NCBI GenBank assembly: GCA_905212395.1
Contig: CAJMEI010000015.1
Span: 1 to 12,980, forward strand
Source of the DNA: an uncultured Christensenella sp.
Lineage (GTDB): Bacteria; Bacillota; Clostridia; Christensenellales; Borkfalkiaceae
Direction: 5' to 3'
DNA: 12,980 nt
The notes under the pieces were generated by a model. It saw only the letters and a program-made list of their open reading frames with translations. It did no database searches and was not told where the DNA came from. Of this stretch, positions 1 through 6,330 are shown one piece after another. Position 1 is the stretch's first letter. Every line of letters begins with the position of its first letter. The position numbers were made by a program, and so were the translations under genes.

Positions 1-31
1 ACGGCGGGCGATGCCGATAATAATTTTGCAT
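1..31 (-). CDS. 5' end of an unidentified gene running off the left edge
   Basis: An ATG (complement of 29-31) is preceded on the minus strand by a perfect AGGAGG (complement of 37-42) with a 5-nt spacer. This is the best Shine-Dalgarno match in the window, so a real start is very likely. Only the first ten residues are visible (MQNYYRHRPP), and the product cannot be named. The leader upstream contains two hairpins (59-88 and 96-115), the nearer of which looks like a terminator, so expression may be attenuated. Confidence 0.6.
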   Translation of the reverse strand, partial: MQNYYRHRPP

Positions 32-54
32 ATATTCCTCCTGGTTTTAACGTG

Positions 55-88
55 AAAAAGGTCGCTGATTTTTCTTTATCACCGACCT
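55..88 (-). terminator. Terminator-like hairpin in the leader of the left-edge gene
   Basis: Positions 59-68 (AGGTCGCTGA) pair with 79-88 (TCACCGACCT) with one mismatch and a 10-nt loop. On the minus strand the stem is followed by five U residues (A tract 55-59). It lies only about 12 nt before the AGGAGG of the left-edge gene, so it either ends an upstream minus-strand transcript or attenuates that gene. Confidence 0.5.
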
Positions 89-95
89 GAAATGC

Positions 96-115
96 TCCGC
101 AATATAATTTGCGGA
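96..115 (-). promoter_or_regulatory. Perfect 7-bp hairpin in the leader of the left-edge gene
   Basis: TCCGCAA at 96-102 pairs perfectly with TTGCGGA at 109-115 around a 6-nt loop. It lies just upstream of the terminator-like hairpin at 59-88 in the minus-strand leader. I see no known riboswitch signature. The loop on the minus strand is within an AT-rich stretch that could also hold a -10 element (TATATT), so the role is uncertain. Confidence 0.3.
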
Positions 116-174
116 AAGATATTTAATTGTCTGTTGTGACTACATATATCTGCCTCTCGATTTGTTTTAAGAAT

Positions 175-225
175 AAAAAAAACCGTGCGATTTCGGTTGC
201 CTTTTCAGGCTCGTTCTTCGCACGG
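175..225 (-). terminator. Strong minus-strand intrinsic terminator with an inner GAAA hairpin
   Basis: CCGTGCGA at 183-190 pairs perfectly with TCGCACGG at 218-225, and an A8 tract at 175-182 gives U8 at the 3' side of the minus-strand transcript. Inside the loop, 199-210 forms a second hairpin, GCCT-GAAA-AGGC on the minus strand, with a GNRA-type tetraloop. It would end any minus-strand RNA started at the SOS-boxed promoter near 517-545, or read-through from the R-M operon. Confidence 0.75.
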
Positions 226-516
226 ATTTCAATCCGAATTATTTAATTTTTAGGCCATTTTATCTAAAAAACCGTACAACAACAAAACCCACGCTAAAAC
301 CCTTAATTTTTTCGGTTTCAACGCCCGTCGCGGTAGTTGCTATATTTTTAGCAACCCTATGGCAAACGACGGTAATTCTTCTCTCGGACAAGCGCGATCA
401 AAACGCCTATCCGCATTCGCCCTACGACATAGGGAACGAACGTTCGGGCAATATCTTCACACCCGACAGCGCCTATTTTTACGGCGCAAGGCATGACCTT
501 ATATCAAACCATTTCT
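226..516 (-). other. Gene-poor stretch that may encode an SOS-induced RNA or small peptide
   Basis: Transcription from the promoter at 517-545 to the terminator at 175-225 would give an RNA of about 330 nt. It contains a 7-bp hairpin (minus-strand GTTGCTA pairing with TAGCAAC, near 337-356) and a short minus-strand frame of 45 codons (494 to 357, starting MPCAVKIGAV) with only a weakly placed AAGG before it. It does not look like tmRNA, 6S, RNase P or SRP RNA to me. It runs antisense to the possible gene remnant at 264-584. Confidence 0.3.
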
Positions 517-584
517 ATTATAACATACGAACATTTGTTCGTCAAGTGCTTTTGTCAAGATTTTTTCAAGCGCAGACAAAATAG
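264..584 (+). pseudogene. Possible gene remnant without a start codon
   Basis: One plus-strand frame is open from 177 to a TAG at 582-584. The stretch about 264-497 reads like protein: a basic start (KNRTTTKPTLKPL), a hydrophobic segment resembling a membrane anchor (PVAVVAIFLATLW) and a polar part (SGNIFTPDSAYFYGARHD). There is no ATG, GTG or TTG before this stretch and no ribosome binding site. After about 497 it enters the promoter and SOS box, where the reading looks non-coding. It could be the 5' part of a gene truncated when the island formed. I do not recognise the family, and a chance open frame is possible. Confidence 0.3.
517..545 (-). promoter_or_regulatory. Minus-strand sigma-A promoter with LexA/SOS box in the spacer
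   Basis: On the minus strand TTGACG (complement of 540-545) and TATAAT (complement of 517-522) are separated by 17 bp. Overlapping the -35 and spacer is ACGAACATTTGTTCGT (527-542), two 7-bp inverted arms around TT. It matches the Gram-positive LexA/DinR operator CGAAC-N4-GTTCG. LexA bound here would block the promoter, so the transcript should be induced by DNA damage. It points toward position 1, into a region with no clear gene before the terminator at 175-225. Confidence 0.65.
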
Positions 585-606
585 GCTTAATGTATTTATC
601 AAGCCT
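583..606. terminator. Weak terminator-like hairpin after the helicase gene
   Basis: AGGCTT at 583-588 pairs with AAGCCT at 601-606 around a 12-nt loop. On the minus strand it is followed by ATTTTG, about 30 nt past the helicase stop codon. The short stem and poor U tract make it a weak candidate for ending the R-M operon. Confidence 0.3.
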
Positions 607-636
607 TTCTGAAAGGTAATTTTATATCAATAAAAA

Positions 637-3540
637 CTATTTAACTTCCAAAAATTTCATTAGAAATGCGTCGGGGAAAACGAATTGCTTTTCGCCCGCG
701 TCAAATTTAACGCGCAAATACTTTTTCGCACTGTCAATCCAAACAATCACGCCGCTTCCGAATTTTTTGTGCGTAACGGTTACGCCGATTTGTACTTTTG
801 CAAGCATTTCTTCAAGCGCCTTTTCGGCGGCAAGTTTTTCTTCGTTTTGCTTTTGCGCGGCGGTGTTATCCGTAACCGTGGCGGCAATTTCGTCTTCGGT
901 GGTATTTCCCGATTTTTCGGAGCGATATTTTTCGGGAATAAGAATACTCTCGAAGTCGGTCATCGTGGCTTGTTGCTTTCCGTATAACTCTTCGTATTCT
1001 TCGCGCCTTAAAACCGTATCCCAACCACCGATTGCTTCGTATTCGTGTTTGTCGATACCGGTATACGATAAACTCGAATTTTCGTATTTTCTGAATCCGA
1101 AAATGCCTTGATTCATCTTTTCGGAATCGAAAAGCCCTATCGAACACAACACGTCGAAATCTTTTACCGTAAGTCCCGTAACCTTTTGGAAAAGTTCGGG
1201 TTCGATTTGCGTAATGACGTCCTTTACCGTTTGTTCGCGATAATCGGTGAGATACATAAATGCAGGAATTCGCGCTGCAAGTTTCAAAAGGTTTTCCTGC
1301 ACCTGTTTACGCAAAGATTTTGCCTTCTTTTCGTCTTCGGTAAGTTCTTTTTTCTCGGTTAGCGTTAAATCGTCACCTTTCTCCTTTTTGAGTTTTTTAA
1401 CTTTTTCAGAGCGGTTTATAATCGTCTGAATCTCGGCGTTTAGCGAACGAAAACCTTCGATACGCATAAGCGCGTCCAAAGCGTCCTGATTGTTTTGCAA
1501 CTTTTTAAGCGTGTCGTTATCGACGTGCACCAAAAGGGCGGTTTGCCAACGTTTTGCAAGCAAAGTAGCCGACGTTCCTGCATAAGTAATATCCAAAATG
1601 TCCTGTGCGTCGATACGATTCATTGACGAGCCGTCAAACGCAAGCACAGGCAAGAAAGAAATGAAATCTTTCACTTTTTGTTCGGGGCTTGTTTCGTCAA
1701 CTTTCAATCTGCACGAATAGTCGGAAATCTGATGCAATGCACGCTCTAATGCAAAGTCGAAAATATAACACTCTTGCTTGATAATTTCCTTGTCGCCGTT
1801 GTCGTTCACAATCTCCCAAGGCGATTGAACGCGGAACGCCGTTTGAAAATAAGTTTCGGGCGAATTAAGGTTGCGCAGCATAAACACGCCTGCCCAAGGT
1901 CTGACCGTAACGCCCGTGGTAAGTTTTCCGCAAGACAGGGTTATGGTTTTCGTTACGAGCGGATCGCCCATAGCGGCTTTTACGGGCGCAAGCGCGTCCA
2001 AACCGATACCCGCTTTCGTACCCGCGCAAACGATAATTTTGTAATCGTCGAAAAAGTTATTTTGCTTTTGCCGTAGCAAATTATACATGGCATAACAACT
2101 AGAAACGTTCGGCAAAAACCATAAAGTGTGCGACAGAACGTTCAAAAGCGTGGTATCCGAAAAGGGCATGGGCGGACGTTCGGCACCGAGTTTCAACCCG
2201 TCAACGGGCATGTAACTACCTTGTATCATTTTAAGCCATTTCTGTACGTCGTCTTCGTAAACGAAATGCGCCGTTTCTACTTTGCCTTTTTCGGTAACTT
2301 CCGCACGGAAAAATTCGTTAATATCGAATTCGTCGTAACCCTCGTTTATCGCAACGTTGGCGGTTATAGAATCGGGTACTTTATAGGTAAGCATTACCAT
2401 TTTCGGTAGTGCCGCATAAAGGTTTTCTCCGCGAGAATAATCCCATTTTTCTTTTGCAGATTGCTCGTTGGAATACGTCCAGTTAAAAACCTGATCTTCC
2501 AAAAATTCGCCCGAATTAAGCGCGCGGAACGGTGTACCTGATAAATACAAATAATGTTCCGACGTGATAGGCAAAAACGTTTCGTTTATGGCGTTACCTG
2601 CTTCTTCTTTCTGATATTTTTCAAGGTCGAAATCGTCGTCTTCTTCGTCGTATTTTTCAAACAAATTTTTTGCGTTTTCACGCCAAGCACCAAAGTGGTA
2701 TTCGTCAAAAACGATAATATCCCAGTTGGTTGTATGGATAAATTCGTTTTTCGCTTTTATACCGCCGGCGTCGTTTGTGCCAAGCAAATCCTGAAAAGAA
2801 CCAAAAACAACAATGGGTTTTGTTTTGTCGCAAGCGTCGTACTGTTCGTCAAGTTTTTTTGCGTCGAACTTTGCCTCTTTGTTGCTCACAAATTGCCAGC
2901 CTTTGAAATCTATGTGATGAGTCAAGTCTTCTTGCCAAGCGGATTCAACGGCAGGCTTAAACGTAAGCACAAGGATTTTTTTGAATCCCATCGCCTTGCA
3001 CAATTCGTATGTTGCAAAAGTCTTGCCAAAACGCATTTTTGCATTCCACAAATATTTTGGCGGGCGCGTGGGATCGTCAATTTTTGATTGCTCAAAATAC
3101 GATTTTGTCATATTGACGGCTTGTTGCTGTTCGCCACGCATTGCAAAATTCCACGTGCGATTGCCTTCAAACCTTGTTTCGGTGCGGATTTCTTCAATCG
3201 CCGTCAAAGCGTCCGAAAGCGTGCAACGGAACCATTCGTTTTTATCCGCTCCTTCGTTAAGCTGCAAAAAACCTTTGTGCTTTAACAAACGGTGCACGTC
3301 CTTGTCGGTAAAACAAGTGCCGTCAGCGCGCATTGCCGATTCTTTGAACAGAATTTTGAAATTGATTGCCGCCGTATGCAGTTGTTCGCGGATACGCGTT
3401 TCGGTGTCTTTTCTGTCTGTGTAGCCGATTTTGATATATCCGTCGTGGCCTTTTACGTCGGGCAGAATATATCCGTAAATTGTCGGCACAACGTAAGGAC
3501 GTTTATGTAAAATTTCGGAAAGACTGATATTATTCGCCAT
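637..3540 (-). CDS. GIY-YIG-like nuclease / SF2 helicase fusion, restriction subunit
   Basis: 967 residues. The N-terminal about 110 residues resemble the GIY-YIG-like T5orf172/MUG113 domain: IYGY (21-24), a YIKIGYT strand (35-41), R49 and a late NEWF (101-104). An SF2 helicase follows: RGEQQQA (135-141), Walker A MRFGKT (169-174), DEYH (279-282), SGT (334-336), a motif V-like GKLTTGVTV (538-546) and motif VI YFQTAFRVQ (564-572). A lysine/glutamate-rich segment precedes the C-terminal third, and the last 50 residues (VTVTHKKFGSGV onward) resemble the SH3/Tudor-like tail of many Clostridia helicases. Inference: ATP-driven translocation with cleavage, the restriction arm of the adjacent methylases. 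The ATG lies 4 nt after the preceding stop and its GGAG overlaps that gene's end, so translation is coupled. The cleavage residues are inferred from the fold only. Confidence 0.75.
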   Translation of the reverse strand: MANNISLSEILHKRPYVVPTIYGYILPDVKGHDGYIKIGYTDRKDTETRIREQLHTAAINFKILFKESAMRADGTCFTDKDVHRLLKHKGFLQLNEGADKNEWFRCTLSDALTAIEEIRTETRFEGNRTWNFAMRGEQQQAVNMTKSYFEQSKIDDPTRPPKYLWNAKMRFGKTFATYELCKAMGFKKILVLTFKPAVESAWQEDLTHHIDFKGWQFVSNKEAKFDAKKLDEQYDACDKTKPIVVFGSFQDLLGTNDAGGIKAKNEFIHTTNWDIIVFDEYHFGAWRENAKNLFEKYDEEDDDFDLEKYQKEEAGNAINETFLPITSEHYLYLSGTPFRALNSGEFLEDQVFNWTYSNEQSAKEKWDYSRGENLYAALPKMVMLTYKVPDSITANVAINEGYDEFDINEFFRAEVTEKGKVETAHFVYEDDVQKWLKMIQGSYMPVDGLKLGAERPPMPFSDTTLLNVLSHTLWFLPNVSSCYAMYNLLRQKQNNFFDDYKIIVCAGTKAGIGLDALAPVKAAMGDPLVTKTITLSCGKLTTGVTVRPWAGVFMLRNLNSPETYFQTAFRVQSPWEIVNDNGDKEIIKQECYIFDFALERALHQISDYSCRLKVDETSPEQKVKDFISFLPVLAFDGSSMNRIDAQDILDITYAGTSATLLAKRWQTALLVHVDNDTLKKLQNNQDALDALMRIEGFRSLNAEIQTIINRSEKVKKLKKEKGDDLTLTEKKELTEDEKKAKSLRKQVQENLLKLAARIPAFMYLTDYREQTVKDVITQIEPELFQKVTGLTVKDFDVLCSIGLFDSEKMNQGIFGFRKYENSSLSYTGIDKHEYEAIGGWDTVLRREEYEELYGKQQATMTDFESILIPEKYRSEKSGNTTEDEIAATVTDNTAAQKQNEEKLAAEKALEEMLAKVQIGVTVTHKKFGSGVIVWIDSAKKYLRVKFDAGEKQFVFPDAFLMKFLEVK

Positions 3541-3544
3541 AATG

Positions 3545-4405
3545 TCACTCCATGGGTTTAATCATCGATTCTATAAAATCGATTTCTTCTTGCGACAAGT
3601 CGTATTTCTTATACAACTCTGCATCTGTCCACGGCTTTGAAAAATCTTGCATAGGAACAAAACAGAATTTTTCTCTTGATATGTTTATTGATGTTAACGC
3701 TTGCAATAATAAAAATCTAAAAAACTTTGTTTTTATATAGTTGCTTAGATTTTCAGCGACAGTAAAGTTATCAGAACTATTCAAAACCAAATACGTTTCA
3801 GTACATATTTCTTGTGGTTTTAAAACTTTTATAGTAGAAACAACTTGATATTTTCCGTCAGATGACGGTTTGTTTCCACCAGACATTGCTTTTGTCATTA
3901 TTACTTTGTACTTATTTGCAATTTTACTCTTATCAGATACTTTATTTTTCTCAATATAAGAATAACCATTCAAAGAAAAAAGTGTATAATCTTCCTTTTG
4001 TTTTTCTTTATGTCCGTTTTCACTACTAATAAGACCAAAATAGTTCCTTGATAGAACGCATTTGTCAAAAGATCTCTCCGCTTTTAATTTTACTTTTCTT
4101 ATTATGTCAATAGCGACGTTATCTCTTACAAAAATATCAAATTCGTTCAGTTTTCTTGTTGTAATATTTACATCGTTATTTTTTCGATTTTCGATAGTGC
4201 ATTCACCACTATATTCTCTATCCCACAAAAAATAACTAACACCACCGGCGATAATAACTCCGGGAAAACATTCTGCGCTATTTGCATAATCAATAAGACA
4301 TTTTATATGACTATCGTTCAACATATTATATCGAAAATCATCCAATCCTTTGCCTCCTGCAAACCAGCGTGATGGGGTAATCATTACAATGTACCTTGGT
4401 TTCAC
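3545..4405 (-). CDS. C-terminal part of split N6-adenine methylase (target recognition region)
   Basis: 286 residues starting at GTG in a GTGA overlap with the stop codon of the upstream fragment. The start of the sequence (KPRYIVMITPSRW, then FAGGKGLDDFR) is the segment that normally follows NPPY within one Eco57I/type I-like methylase polypeptide. The rest is a likely DNA target recognition domain. Restoring one A in the AAAAA run just before the junction would fuse the two frames into a protein of about 509 residues with a natural junction (NKKVKPRY). Much of this gene is far more AT-rich than its neighbours (13 of 60 G+C at 3901-3960), which fits exchange of the recognition region. Whether the split is real, recoded or a sequence error cannot be told here. 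Confidence 0.65.
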   Translation of the reverse strand: MKPRYIVMITPSRWFAGGKGLDDFRYNMLNDSHIKCLIDYANSAECFPGVIIAGGVSYFLWDREYSGECTIENRKNNDVNITTRKLNEFDIFVRDNVAIDIIRKVKLKAERSFDKCVLSRNYFGLISSENGHKEKQKEDYTLFSLNGYSYIEKNKVSDKSKIANKYKVIMTKAMSGGNKPSSDGKYQVVSTIKVLKPQEICTETYLVLNSSDNFTVAENLSNYIKTKFFRFLLLQALTSINISREKFCFVPMQDFSKPWTDAELYKKYDLSQEEIDFIESMIKPME

Positions 4406-5070
4406 TTTTTATTTTGTTCTACAAAATATTGATATATCGGCATTGCGCTCGAGCCCGTGCCGCCTCCGTCTGATAATTGATAAGGCGGGTTAGATATAAT
4501 TACGTCGAATTTCATATTAAAAATTTTCTCCGGGTTTTCTGTGTGTATAAATTCGTATGCGTGGGTTTCTTTTTCATCGCCACGGTCGTAAGATTTGTTT
4601 GCACCACAAAACTTACATTTGTCACCTACCCAAGTATGCTTTATACGGCGAAATCGTATATTGCCTTCGGCTGTGTTGAAATGAGAAATCGAGTATTCGC
4701 CGTTTGGATATTTTGAGCAATACAGGCTACGGCGAGATAACAAACTTGTGAGTTCCGTGATTGCAAAGCCGTAAAGTTGCTTGTGGAAGATATGGTCAAT
4801 ACGTTCTTGCAAGTTAGGAATTTTGTCTTGCAACCCTACAAGCAAACGCTTGGCAATTTCTCTAAGGAAAACTCCCGTTTTGCAAGCCGGATCTAAAAAC
4901 GTAGTGTTTGGATCGGAAAACAATTCCTGCGGCAGTAAATCGAGCATTTGATTTACTACGTCGGGCGGGGTAAAAACTTCGTCGTTAGATAAATTCGCAA
5001 GACACGACAAAACGTCGGGTGTGTGCAAAGTCTTGTTTTTGTAGATTTTGTCAAAAAAGGATTCAGTCAT
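4402..5070 (-). CDS. N-terminal catalytic part of split N6-adenine DNA methylase
   Basis: 222 residues. EVFTPP (31-36), the SAM-binding motif I FLDPACKTGVFL (58-69) and the catalytic motif IV NPPY (194-197, preceded by FDVIIS) identify an amino-methyltransferase acting on adenine N6 in DNA, related to Eco57I-type and type I M proteins. A CKFC pair sits between motifs I and IV. The protein ends soon after NPPY, where a complete enzyme would continue into the recognition domain. That continuation is encoded by the next frame downstream (3545-4405), joined by a GTGA stop/start overlap. The ATG overlaps the end of the preceding methylase-like gene by 8 bp. Alone this fragment should not be a full enzyme, but the two halves could reassemble. 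Confidence 0.75.
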   Translation of the reverse strand: MTESFFDKIYKNKTLHTPDVLSCLANLSNDEVFTPPDVVNQMLDLLPQELFSDPNTTFLDPACKTGVFLREIAKRLLVGLQDKIPNLQERIDHIFHKQLYGFAITELTSLLSRRSLYCSKYPNGEYSISHFNTAEGNIRFRRIKHTWVGDKCKFCGANKSYDRGDEKETHAYEFIHTENPEKIFNMKFDVIISNPPYQLSDGGGTGSSAMPIYQYFVEQNKK

Positions 5071-5782
5071 TTTCTTGCACCTTCCTGTAATGCACGGGCG
5101 GATATTCGCATATCGGCTCTGCCATATATTCTTTTGTTGCGGGGTTGATAGACAAATACTTCCGTATATCTTCGGGGATGTCGAGAAGTGATAGTTGCTC
5201 GCTTTTTGGTTTGTCGTTGGCTTTGAGCATCACGTCAAGGCGAAAATCACGACGTTTTAACTTTGTGCCGAACATAAGACTCCATTCGGGAAAAATAATC
5301 GGCGTTTCAAGGTCGTTCTGATTTTCATCCACGCACATAAGCGTCAAAGCGTTGCCGCATAAAATGTTTTTGGAAAGGATATATTTCACGGCTTCGCGCG
5401 TTTCATCACTTACCGCCTTTTTACAAGCAGATTTATATTCTTTATCCCACAACTTGAAAAGCCGTGCGCGACATTCTGAAACGTTGTCTTGCATAATATC
5501 CACGCCATAAAGGCTTGTTATTGCAAGCACGGAATATCTTTCAAAGTCATACGGGTTTGATTTATACAGTTTTTTTACGGTGGCAAGTTTGCGCGTTAAA
5601 ATTTCGGCTAAAAAATTTCCGTTGCCGCACGCCGGCTCTAAAAAACGACTGTCTATCCTATCGCACTCTTGCGCCACTAAGTCACACATGGCTTTTACTT
5701 CGCGTTCGGCGGTAAAAACTTCCCCGCGCTCGGCAACGCGTTTTTTAGATTTTATTTGTGAATTTTGCGATTTTACGCCCAT
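5063..5782 (-). CDS. Methyltransferase-like protein lacking NPPY, first gene of R-M operon
   Basis: 239 residues. GEVFTAEREV (20-29) and motif I FLEPACGNGNFL (47-58) show a Rossmann SAM-binding fold of the DNA methylase type, followed by a YGVDIMQDN stretch typical of motif II. No NPPY/DPPY motif IV is present, so catalysis is doubtful. It is likely a structural or SAM-sensing partner of the NPPY-containing methylase whose gene overlaps it by 8 bp. The ATG at 5782 follows TAGGACAG at a workable distance and lies about 30 bp downstream of a consensus promoter (5814-5842). The C-terminal half contains a PKSEQLSLLDIPEDI segment of unknown role. Confidence 0.65.
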   Translation of the reverse strand: MGVKSQNSQIKSKKRVAERGEVFTAEREVKAMCDLVAQECDRIDSRFLEPACGNGNFLAEILTRKLATVKKLYKSNPYDFERYSVLAITSLYGVDIMQDNVSECRARLFKLWDKEYKSACKKAVSDETREAVKYILSKNILCGNALTLMCVDENQNDLETPIIFPEWSLMFGTKLKRRDFRLDVMLKANDKPKSEQLSLLDIPEDIRKYLSINPATKEYMAEPICEYPPVHYRKVQEND

Positions 5783-5813
5783 TTTACTGTCCTAAGTTTG
5801 TATTTCCGATAAT

Positions 5814-5842
5814 ATTATATCGTAATTGCGATAAAAAGTCAA
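5814..5842 (-). promoter_or_regulatory. Promoter of the R-M operon
   Basis: On the minus strand TTGACT (complement of 5837-5842) and a perfect TATAAT (complement of 5814-5819) are 17 bp apart, directed into the methylase gene that starts at 5782. The inverted repeat at 5818-5833 fills the spacer and touches the -10, so a protein bound there would block transcription. Confidence 0.7.
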
Positions 5843-5869
5843 CGCGTTTGCGTAGTATATATATCGTAA
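5816..5869. promoter_or_regulatory. Candidate operator sites between R-M operon and XRE gene
   Basis: TATCG-TAATTG-CGATA at 5818-5833 is an inverted repeat with 5-bp perfect arms. Its left half recurs as a direct repeat: TATATCGTAA at 5816-5825 and again at 5860-5869, 44 bp apart. A second short repeat, CGTAGTA, is at 5851-5857 and 5873-5879, 22 bp apart. The first site lies in the R-M promoter spacer and the second on the XRE-gene side, a layout typical of a regulator controlling both divergent units. Confidence 0.5.
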
Positions 5870-5901
5870 AAACGTAGTAAAATTATTGCGTGAGGTTTTT
5901 T

Positions 5902-6201
5902 ATGAACGTTTTGGATAAAATACGCAAACTACAGTGGGATCGAGGCTGGACAGATTATAAATTGGCACAAGCAGCGGATATTTCGCAATCTTCGCTTGCA
6001 ACGCTGTATGCCCGCCGCACTCCGCCGAAATTAGAAATGTTGCAACGCATTTGCGAAGCGTTCGGCATTACGCTTGCTCAGTTCTTTTTAGAAGATGAAA
6101 AGATAGAAGTTTTAAGCGATAGAGAAAAACAAATTCTTTCTTTGTTCCGTAAACTTTCCCCGGAAAAACAAAAAGCCTTAATCGAATTATTTGCAGACTA
6201 A
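5902..6201 (+). CDS. XRE-family helix-turn-helix regulator
   Basis: 99 residues from the ATG at 5902, chosen because GTGAGG at 5890-5895 is a Shine-Dalgarno-like sequence 6 nt before it. The upstream in-frame GTG at 5890 is part of that sequence. The N-terminal half is a Cro/C1-type HTH: LDKIRKLQWDRGW, then YKLAQAADISQSSLATLYARRTPP as the helix pair and LEMLQRICEAFGI, a common pattern in Clostridia. The tail (LSDREKQILSLFRKLSPEKQ) is a short helical extension. The gene is divergent from the R-M operon and shares its control region, so a role like that of R-M controller (C) proteins is likely. It ends in a terminator at 6202-6235. Confidence 0.85.
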   Translation: MNVLDKIRKLQWDRGWTDYKLAQAADISQSSLATLYARRTPPKLEMLQRICEAFGITLAQFFLEDEKIEVLSDREKQILSLFRKLSPEKQKALIELFAD

Positions 6202-6235
6202 AAAACGGCTCCGCTCACCACGGAACCGTTTTTTT
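6202..6235. terminator. Intrinsic terminator after the XRE gene
   Basis: Positions 6202-6213 pair with 6221-6232 (AAAACGG.. with ..CCGTTTT) with one mismatch and a 7-nt loop, followed by T7 at 6229-6235. The A-rich left flank makes it usable in either direction. It starts directly after the XRE stop codon. Confidence 0.8.
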
Positions 6236-6261
6236 GTTTTAAAAATATTTTATTTAAATTC

Positions 6262-6303
6262 TGTCCCAAATATATTGACATTGTCCCAAATGTATGATAT
6301 ACT
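6262..6303 (+). promoter_or_regulatory. Promoter of the IetAS-type operon with tandem operator-like repeats
   Basis: A perfect -35 TTGACA (6275-6280) and TATACT (6298-6303) are 17 bp apart. TGTCCCAAATATAT (6262-6275) and TGTCCCAAATGTAT (6282-6295) form a direct repeat with 13 of 14 matches and a 20-bp pitch, about two helical turns. One copy sits just before and one inside the promoter spacer, so a repressor bound to the same face of the DNA would shut the promoter. Confidence 0.65.
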
Positions 6304-6330
6304 ATTGCTAACATCAAAGGAGACTATCTC

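Noticed and set aside
175..516. tmRNA, RNase P RNA or 6S RNA in the gene-poor stretch
   Set aside because: The predicted length would suit tmRNA or RNase P, but none of their conserved sequence blocks is recognisable.
2554..3087. 177-residue open frame on the plus strand
   Set aside because: It lies fully antisense to the helicase core with its conserved motifs, is rich in Phe/Val/Lys as expected for a shadow frame, and has no ribosome binding site.
4402..4412. Canonical -1 slippery heptamer (A AAA AAG, dnaX type) at the methylase split
   Set aside because: In the coding frame the sequence is T AAA AAG, so the P-site codon would mispair on slipping. Only a single-tRNA slip at AAG or an indel remains possible.
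5848..5890. A defined sigma-A promoter for the XRE gene
   Set aside because: TTGCGT and TAAAAT elements occur, but no pair has a 16-18 bp spacing, so I did not annotate one.
5890..5901. GTG at 5890 as the start of the XRE regulator
   Set aside because: GTGAGG there is a good Shine-Dalgarno for the ATG at 5902 (6-nt spacing), and the four extra residues do not belong to the HTH fold.
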